This document shows, piece after piece, positions 35,156 to 40,720 of a DNA stretch of 40,720 nucleotides; the stretch's first letter is position 1; every line of letters starts with the position of its first letter. Source of the DNA: an uncultured Clostridia bacterium (lineage in GTDB: Bacteria; Bacillota; Clostridia; Christensenellales; Aristaeellaceae); NCBI GenBank assembly GCA_945877525.1, contig CAMDVP010000002.1:1-40720 (forward strand). The letters are read 5' to 3'. Position numbers and translations under genes: made by a program. Under the pieces are notes generated by a model. The model made no database searches. It was not told where the DNA came from and saw nothing but the letters and a program-made list of their open reading frames with translations.

Positions 35156-36589
35156 ATGATGAAAAAGCTCCGCAATCAGGTGATGCTGATTACCTATCCT
35201 GACAGCCTGGGCGGCAACCTTGCTGCACTGAAGTCAACCCTGAATGATACCCTTCAGGGGGCGGTGGGGAGCATTCACATTCTGCCCTTTTTCCCCTCCA
35301 GCGGCGACAGGGGCTTTGCCCCCACCACCTATGACCGGGTGGAGCCTGCCTTCGGTACCTGGGCGGATGTGGAGGCACTGGCAGGGGACTACATGCTCAT
35401 GTGCGACATGATGGTTAATCATATTTCCCGCCGCAGCGAGGAGTTTCAGGATTATCTGCGCCACGGGGAGGAAAGCCCCTATGCGGAGATGTTCTTTGAC
35501 TATGACGTATTCTTTGGCGGCGAACCGTCGCAGGAGGAACTGGCCCGGCTGTACCGCCGCAGTGATAAGCCCCTGTACCAGGAAATCACCCTGCCGGACG
35601 GCACGCGCAAACGCCTGTGGTGCTCCTTTTCCGCCGAACAGATCGACCTGGATACAAACAGCCCCGTGGCCCGGGATTACATCATGCGCAACCTGAAGGG
35701 CCTTGGCCGCCACGGCATATCCGTGGTGCGCATGGACGCCTACGGCTATATCACCAAGGTGCGCGGAACAAACTGCTTTTTTGTCGAGCCCCAAATTTGG
35801 GGGCTGATTGAGGAAATGGAATCGCTCCTGCAAAAGCAGGACATGACCCTTCTTCCCGAGGTGCACGACCGCTACGACGTAGTGCGGAAGATCAGCGACC
35901 ACGGCTACTATACCTACGACTTTGTGCTGCCCTTGACGGTGCTGCATACGCTGTTTACCGGTTCCGGCAAGGCGCTGAAGCGCTGGCTGGCCATCGCGCC
36001 GGACAACCAGCTGTCCGTGCTGGATACCCATGACGGCATCGGCGTATACGACGCGGACGGCATTGTGTCCGAGGAAGAGGCGGAGGCAGTGATCCGCCGG
36101 GCCGAGCCGCACCTGTCCTACCACTACAAGCCCATGGATATGTCCAAGCGCAAGTACCGCAAGAGCTATCAGCTCTATGGCACCTACTATTCCATCCTGG
36201 GAGAGCGGGATGATGCATACCTGCTGGCCCGGGCCATCCAGTTCTTTGCGCCGGGCATTCCGCAGGTATATTATGTAGGCATGCTTGCGGGCAAAAACGA
36301 TCTGGACTTTGACCCCGCAGATCACCGGAACATCAACCGGCACAACTATTCCCGTGCGGAAATCGAGGCGGAGGCGCAGCGGCCCGTGGTAAGGCGGCTG
36401 CTGGACATGATGCGCCTGCGCAACACCTGCCCGGCCTTTGACGGTCCACTGGAGGTGGCGGAAACGGAGGACAGCGTGCTGGACCTGCGCCGCCGCCATG
36501 GCGATGCGTGGGCGCGCCTGGAAGCCGACCTGCGCACCTGCGATTTTACCATTACCTATGGAAATGCCAACGAAACGCATACATTTTGA
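35156..36589 (+). CDS. GH13_18 sucrose phosphorylase-family enzyme (sucrose-6F-phosphate phosphorylase-like)
   Basis: NQVMLITYPDSLGGNL, IHILPFFPSSGDRGFAPTTYDRVEPAFGTW, VVRMDAYGYITK, LLPEVHDRYD, VLDTHDGIGVYD, ARAIQFFAPGIPQVYYVGMLAGKND. Confidence 0.9.
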   Translation: MMKKLRNQVMLITYPDSLGGNLAALKSTLNDTLQGAVGSIHILPFFPSSGDRGFAPTTYDRVEPAFGTWADVEALAGDYMLMCDMMVNHISRRSEEFQDYLRHGEESPYAEMFFDYDVFFGGEPSQEELARLYRRSDKPLYQEITLPDGTRKRLWCSFSAEQIDLDTNSPVARDYIMRNLKGLGRHGISVVRMDAYGYITKVRGTNCFFVEPQIWGLIEEMESLLQKQDMTLLPEVHDRYDVVRKISDHGYYTYDFVLPLTVLHTLFTGSGKALKRWLAIAPDNQLSVLDTHDGIGVYDADGIVSEEEAEAVIRRAEPHLSYHYKPMDMSKRKYRKSYQLYGTYYSILGERDDAYLLARAIQFFAPGIPQVYYVGMLAGKNDLDFDPADHRNINRHNYSRAEIEAEAQRPVVRRLLDMMRLRNTCPAFDGPLEVAETEDSVLDLRRRHGDAWARLEADLRTCDFTITYGNANETHTF

Positions 36590-36867
36590 GCGGATTCTCG
36601 CCTTGTGTTTCATACAATAGAGACTGCAAAAGGCATTGCAGAAACAGGGCCTGATACCTGCGGAGAATGCCGTCGGTACCTGAACGGGTCACTGGAGATA
36701 TCTCATGCCACGCTGATGCAGTCGGAAACGAACGCTTCCAGGCTGCGAACCACGGCGGAAATCCTGATGGACGAGGAACCATACTATACGGTAGAGCAGC
36801 TGGAGCGCCACAGGCAAATTGTGGAGGAGAACAGGGCCCCGCGGGGCAAGCAATAAACAATCTGCGA

Positions 36868-36900
36868 AGCACCCTGCAGACACAGCAGGGTGCTTTCTTT
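36868..36900 (+). terminator. intrinsic terminator
   Basis: AGCACCCTGC-agacaca-GCAGGGTGCT followed by TTCTTT. Confidence 0.8.
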
Positions 36901-37011
36901 GATGCACGGAAAGGTGCCAAAGGGTTCTTTCAAATGATGATTCCGGCCCCATCCCCGGATCCCGATACTGAGGAGCCGGAGAAACGGTTGCCTTTGTATT
37001 GCTATGGCTCT

Positions 37012-37362
37012 TCAACATTGTCTGGCCATATATCCTTCGCCCCAATTCCAGAGTGCATCCAGCACCGGCTTCAGACTGTAGCCCAGCTCAGTCAGCGTGT
37101 ATTCCACTCGCGGAGGGACCTCTGCATAGACCTTACGGTTCACCAAACCGCTTGCTTCCATATCTCGAAGTTGAGCCGTCAGCACCTTCTGCGAGACATG
37201 GCCGATGGATTTCCTTAATTCCCCAAAGCGTTTGGTTCCGGGCATCAGGTCTCGCAGAATCAGGACCTTCCATTTGTCACCGATCAGCATGAGGGTGGTT
37301 TCCACTGGACAGGCAGGCAGAGCCTTTGCCGGCATTGATTCAATTGTTTTGATATCTTCCAT
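37012..37362 (-). CDS. HxlR-family (DUF24) winged-helix regulator
   Basis: CPVETTLMLIGDKWKVLILRDLMPGTKRFGELRKSIGHVSQKVLTAQLRDMEASGLVNRKVYAEVPPRVEYTLTELG is a classic HxlR motif with the conserved N-terminal Cys. Confidence 0.95.
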   Translation of the reverse strand: MEDIKTIESMPAKALPACPVETTLMLIGDKWKVLILRDLMPGTKRFGELRKSIGHVSQKVLTAQLRDMEASGLVNRKVYAEVPPRVEYTLTELGYSLKPVLDALWNWGEGYMARQC

Positions 37363-37399
37363 ATCGTGTGTCCTCCAATAGTTTCCTTCTGGTAACTAC

Positions 37400-37415
37400 A
37401 GCACAATATTGTGCT
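37400..37415. promoter_or_regulatory. 16-bp perfect palindrome, candidate HxlR operator
   Basis: AGCACAATATTGTGCT in the divergent HxlR/PPOX intergenic region. Confidence 0.6.
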
Positions 37416-37506
37416 TACTTTACGAATATACTCTACGGCGGTATTATAATACCAGCGAAAGGAAAACGCAACCTTTCCCCTACAATACGCTCTGGAGGTA
37501 ATCATC

Positions 37507-37902
37507 ATGGAAAGAGTCATCAGGTTTTTGCAGGCAAACCCCGTTCAGTATCTCGCTACCGTGGGCCGTGACGGGAAAGCCAAGTGCCGTCCCTTCATGT
37601 TCTGCTTTGAACAGGATGGCAGGCTCTGGTTCTGCACCAACAATACCAAGGATGTCTATCAGGATATGCAGGCCAATCCCTATGTGGAGGTGTCCGTCTC
37701 CAGCCCCAGCTACGCCTGGATCAGGCTGCATGGCAAGGCGGTGTTTGAGAACAATATGGCGGTAAAGGAAGGCTGCATGAACAATCCGATTGTCAAAGGC
37801 CAGTACCAGACCGCCGACAATCCCATCTTTGAGGTGTTCTATCTGGATGATCCCCATGGCGTGATTGCCGACTTTTCCGGCAATCCTCCTTACGAGTTCT
37901 GA
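37507..37902 (+). CDS. pyridoxamine 5'-phosphate oxidase-family FMN-binding split-barrel protein
   Basis: VIRFLQANPVQYLATVGRDGKAKCRPFMFCFEQDGRLWFCTNNTKDVYQDMQANPYVEVSV. Confidence 0.9.
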   Translation: MERVIRFLQANPVQYLATVGRDGKAKCRPFMFCFEQDGRLWFCTNNTKDVYQDMQANPYVEVSVSSPSYAWIRLHGKAVFENNMAVKEGCMNNPIVKGQYQTADNPIFEVFYLDDPHGVIADFSGNPPYEF

Positions 37903-37912
37903 GAAGAACTGT

Positions 37913-38033
37913 CTTGTCATGTTCGGGGCAGGGTGAAATCCCTGACCGGCAATGACAGCCAGCGAGCGGAAACGCTGATGCGGTGAAATCCCGCAGCCGA
38001 CGGTATAGTTCGGATGAAAGAAGACGTGATAAG
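37913..38033 (+). ncRNA. FMN riboswitch (RFN element)
   Basis: GGGGCAGGGTGAAATCCCTGACCGGCAATGACAGCCAGCGAGC...GCTGATGCGGTGAAATCCCGCAGCCGACGGTATAGTTCGGATGAAAGAAGA matches the RFN conserved core. P1 forms between 37914-37923 (TTGTCATGTT) and about 38022-38031 (GACGTGATAA region). Confidence 0.95.
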
Positions 38034-38038
38034 GCTCG

Positions 38039-38072
38039 CCCCGCAGACGCCATAAGCAATCTGCGGGGTTTC
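38039..38072 (+). terminator. hairpin after FMN riboswitch, likely expression platform terminator
   Basis: CCCCGCAGA (38039-38047) / TCTGCGGGG (38060-38068) followed by a short TTTC; U-tract weak. Confidence 0.65.
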
Positions 38073-38206
38073 GCTGCCACTCCAAATCAGTCAACGAGTT
38101 TTCTTTCAATGCTTTGAAGCACCCCGTCATCAGTATTGCTGCGATGTTGGTCCATAAGCGGCCGCGCCCGGTACGAAAGGGCGACGCCTGAAAGGAGGAA
38201 TCTCAT

Positions 38207-38830
38207 ATGGAAAGCAAAGATTATTTATCCTATCTCGTCCGGGAAATACACACCACGGTGGTTGCAACGGTGGATGATGCCGGTCAGCCGGTCACGGCCG
38301 CTATTGATATGATGGATGCGGATGAAGGCGGCCTTTACTTTCTGACCGCCAGAGGAAAGGGCTTCTATGATCGCTTGAAAAAGCGGGGAACGCTTGCACT
38401 CACCGGATTGAAAGGCACGGACACCATGCATTGCGCCGCGCTTTCCATTCGGGGTAAGGTGCGGGAGCTGGGCGGCGGGCTACTGCCCCGGCTGTTTGAG
38501 AAGAATCCCTACATGAATGAAATCTACCCGGACGAAGCTTCCAGAAGCGCATTGACGGTCTTTGTCATCTATGAAGGCAGCGGAGAATGGTTTGACCTGT
38601 CCAGAAAGCCAATCGAACGGGCCAGCTTTACCTTTGGCGGCGCAGAGAAGGTGCAGGAAGGTTATTTCATCACAGACGCCTGCATCGGCTGTAAGCTCTG
38701 TTATTCCAAATGTCCGCAGAAGTGCATTGATATTTCCGGCAGGCCGGTGGTTATTCAGCAGCAAAACTGCCTGCATTGCGGAAACTGCTATGAAATCTGC
38801 CCGGCCAGGGCCATTGTGAAGCGGGGTTAA
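38207..38830 (+). CDS. PPOX-family flavoprotein fused to a 2x[4Fe-4S] ferredoxin domain
   Basis: N-term split-barrel (VREIHTTVVATVDDAGQPVTAAIDMMDADEGGLYFLTARGKGFYDRLKK). C-term CIGCKLCYSKCPQKCIDI and CLHCGNCYEICPARAI. Confidence 0.92.
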   Translation: MESKDYLSYLVREIHTTVVATVDDAGQPVTAAIDMMDADEGGLYFLTARGKGFYDRLKKRGTLALTGLKGTDTMHCAALSIRGKVRELGGGLLPRLFEKNPYMNEIYPDEASRSALTVFVIYEGSGEWFDLSRKPIERASFTFGGAEKVQEGYFITDACIGCKLCYSKCPQKCIDISGRPVVIQQQNCLHCGNCYEICPARAIVKRG

Positions 38831-38834
38831 GCCC

Positions 38835-39614
38835 ATGAAGCAGGAAGAACGAAGACGATACTTGATTGAGGAGTTGCTGCGGGAGCAGCCTTGCTGTCGC
38901 TGGCAGCAGATTCCGGCGGATGCAGACCACCAGAAGGTTCTGCTGCGGTCATTGCTGAATGTACGCCGTCCGGAAGCCGTCAGCCCAGAGTTTCTTGAGG
39001 TGCAGGACGCTTATCTGCAGGAGGAATTGGCGGCGAAGGGGATCACCCGCCTGTCCGACCTGCGCCCGGTTCAGGAAGGAATCTATCTCTGGCGGGGAGA
39101 TATCACGACGCTCAAATGCGGAGCCATCGTCAATGCGGCCAATAGCGGCATGACCGGCTGCTACCAGCCATGCCATCACTGCATTGACAACTGCATCCAT
39201 ACGTATGCTGGGGTACAGCTTCGGTTGAAGTGTGCCGAAATCATGGCGCGTCAGGGATTTGAGGAACCCGTCGGACAGGCCAAGATCACACCTGCCTATA
39301 ACCTCCCCTGTGATTATGTGATTCATACGGTAGGTCCTGCCGTGCATGGGAAATTGACCCGACAGCACTGTGAATTGCTGGAATCCTGCTACCGCTCCTG
39401 CCTGTCCTTGGCCGATGAAAAGCAGGTGTCCAGTATGGCGTTTTGCTGTATTTCATCAGGTGTGTTCAGGTTCCCAAATGACAGGGCGGCGGAGATTGCT
39501 GTGCGGACAGTACAGGAATACAAGGCGGAAACCGAAAGTAAAATCAAGGTGATATTCAATGTTTTCAAGGAACAGGATGAACAGATCTATAGAAAGCTGC
39601 TCCGGGCAGATTGA
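38835..39614 (+). CDS. zinc-containing macrodomain protein-ADP-ribose hydrolase
   Basis: LWRGDITTLKCGAIVNAANSGMTGCYQPCHHCIDNCIHTYAGVQLR, AKITPAYNLPCDYVIHTVGP, CCISSGVFRFPNDRAAEIA. Confidence 0.93.
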   Translation: MKQEERRRYLIEELLREQPCCRWQQIPADADHQKVLLRSLLNVRRPEAVSPEFLEVQDAYLQEELAAKGITRLSDLRPVQEGIYLWRGDITTLKCGAIVNAANSGMTGCYQPCHHCIDNCIHTYAGVQLRLKCAEIMARQGFEEPVGQAKITPAYNLPCDYVIHTVGPAVHGKLTRQHCELLESCYRSCLSLADEKQVSSMAFCCISSGVFRFPNDRAAEIAVRTVQEYKAETESKIKVIFNVFKEQDEQIYRKLLRAD

Positions 39615-40440
39615 GCGGCTAAGGCAAGCGATGGAGACGGCAGATGCGGTTCTGATCGGCGCTGGTTCGGGGCTGTCTTCCTCCGCGGGCCTAACTTATA
39701 GCGGAGAACGTTTTGAACAGTATTTTTCAGATTTCCATCAGAAATATGGGATAACCGATATCTACTCCGGCGGATTTTATCCGTTTGACACGCTGGAGGA
39801 ATACTGGGCCTGGTGGAGCCGCCATATTCTCTATAACCGCTATGTGGATGCGCCAATTCCAATCTATCGGGAACTGTTGGCCCTGGTGCAGGGTCGGGAT
39901 TATTTTGTGCTGACCACCAATGTGGATCATCAATTTCAGCGGGCAGGCTTTGAAAAGAAACGGTTATTCTACACGCAGGGAGATTATGGCCTGTGGCAAT
40001 GCTCCAAAGCCTGCCATTGCAAGACCTATGACAACGAAAACGCTGTCCGGCAGATGGTCGCCAGGCAGCGGGACATGCGAATTCCGACAGCGTTGATTCC
40101 CCGGTGTCCGGCATGCGGCGCACCGATGACCATGAACCTGCGGTGCGACGATACCTTTGTGCAGGATGAGGGGTGGTATGTTGCCCAAAGCCGGTATTCG
40201 GACTTTATACGGCGGCACAATCATGGGAAGGTGCTGTATCTGGAGTTGGGGGTGGGCGATCATACGCCTGTTATTATCAAGTATCCGTTCTGGCAATATA
40301 CGCTGGAAAACCCGGACGCTGTCTATGCCTGTGTGAACTTCGGGCAGGCATACGCGCCAAGGGAAATCGCAGAGCAATCCATCTGCTTGGATATGGATAT
40401 CGGGCATATGCTATCAGAACTGGAGCAAAAGCCATATTGA
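39577..40440 (+). CDS. SirTM (class M) sirtuin, candidate protein ADP-ribosyltransferase
   Basis: ADAVLIGAGSGLSSSAGLTYSGERFEQYFSDFHQKYGITDIYSGGFYPF...FVLTTNVDHQFQRAGFEKKRLFYTQGDYG, zinc-type CPACG motif. Immediately downstream of the macrodomain gene, as in known macro-SirTM pairs. Confidence 0.9.
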   Translation: MNRSIESCSGQIERLRQAMETADAVLIGAGSGLSSSAGLTYSGERFEQYFSDFHQKYGITDIYSGGFYPFDTLEEYWAWWSRHILYNRYVDAPIPIYRELLALVQGRDYFVLTTNVDHQFQRAGFEKKRLFYTQGDYGLWQCSKACHCKTYDNENAVRQMVARQRDMRIPTALIPRCPACGAPMTMNLRCDDTFVQDEGWYVAQSRYSDFIRRHNHGKVLYLELGVGDHTPVIIKYPFWQYTLENPDAVYACVNFGQAYAPREIAEQSICLDMDIGHMLSELEQKPY

Positions 40441-40445
40441 AACAA

Positions 40446-40490
40446 AAGGACAGAGCATCCTTCATTCAGAATGGATGGGCTGTCCTTCTT
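40446..40490 (+). terminator. intrinsic terminator after SirTM
   Basis: AAGGACAG (40446-40453)/CTGTCCTT (40480-40487) with inner ATCC/GGAT, then TTCTTCATTTT. Confidence 0.8.
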
Positions 40491-40613
40491 CATTTTCAAG
40501 ACGAGGTATTCAAAGTATATTCTGACAGTTGGGATGCATATATCCGCAGAGAATTCTGCTTCTGGGGCTGCGCGTAGCCTGCGACGCTCCCACACCTGTC
40601 GGTCGATGCACAC

Positions 40614-40668
40614 TTTACAGATTGACAGCAATATGCTATACTTATTCATTGAACGATCGGTTAATGAA
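40614..40668 (+). promoter_or_regulatory. promoter and near-palindromic operator of the downstream gene
   Basis: TTTACA (40614-40619), 17 nt, TATACT (40637-40642); then TTCATTGAACGATCGGTTAATGAA (40645-40668), near-palindrome centred on CGATCG, TetR-type appearance. Confidence 0.65.
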
Positions 40669-40683
40669 TGAAGTGAGGATGCG

Positions 40684-40720
40684 ATGAGAGAACGCGACGA
40701 ACAGGCATTTCAGCGGCGAA
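40684..40720 (+). CDS. start of a gene truncated by the window edge, possibly a TetR-family regulator
   Basis: ATG 40684 (MRERDEQAFQRR...) after GTGAGGA; only 12 codons are visible. Confidence 0.35.
   Translation, partial: MRERDEQAFQRR

Noticed and set aside
36605-36856. 83-aa plus-strand ORF (MFHTIETAKGIAETG...RHRQIVEENRAPRGKQ)
   Set aside because: Followed by a good terminator, but no recognised domain and a weak start; could be a gene remnant. Not supported enough to call.
40471-40671. 66-aa ORF after SirTM
   Set aside because: Overlaps the terminator and the downstream promoter/operator; no domain.

Overview
This 40.7 kb window looks like an accessory carbohydrate-catabolism region of a GC-rich Firmicute; Clostridia-type is my inference from gene content and style. 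From left to right it holds: (i) a lower-GC block with a 5'-truncated NAD-dependent epimerase, a class III aminotransferase and a zinc-type alcohol dehydrogenase; (ii) a decaying minus-strand ABC sugar transporter with a frameshifted permease and a solute-binding protein (SBP) that has lost its N-terminus; (iii) a GH36 (Sip1/raffinose-synthase-like) gene, a YesN/YesM-like two-component system, an LplB/LplC/SBP-type transporter and a GH38 alpha-mannosidase, followed by a polycistron of Asp/Glu-racemase-like protein, ketose-bisphosphate aldolase, DUF1537 four-carbon acid sugar kinase, a putative GH-D/GH31-like hydrolase and a large FAD oxidoreductase; (iv) a nested palindromic MITE-like element; (v) a minus-strand FGGY kinase and class II aldolase pair divergent from a DeoR regulator; (vi) a LacI-controlled operon of two permeases, SBP, MBL-fold hydrolase, ROK-SIS fusion and GH13_18 phosphorylase; (vii) an HxlR regulator with a divergent PPOX flavoprotein, then an FMN riboswitch upstream of a PPOX-ferredoxin, zinc macrodomain and SirTM sirtuin cluster. 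The findings I consider most worth checking are the FMN-riboswitch/ADP-ribosylation cluster, the ROK-SIS fusion operon, the acid-sugar-type catabolic polycistron, the nested palindromic element and the 22-bp-phased promoter boxes. No searches were run; all family calls come from reading motifs.
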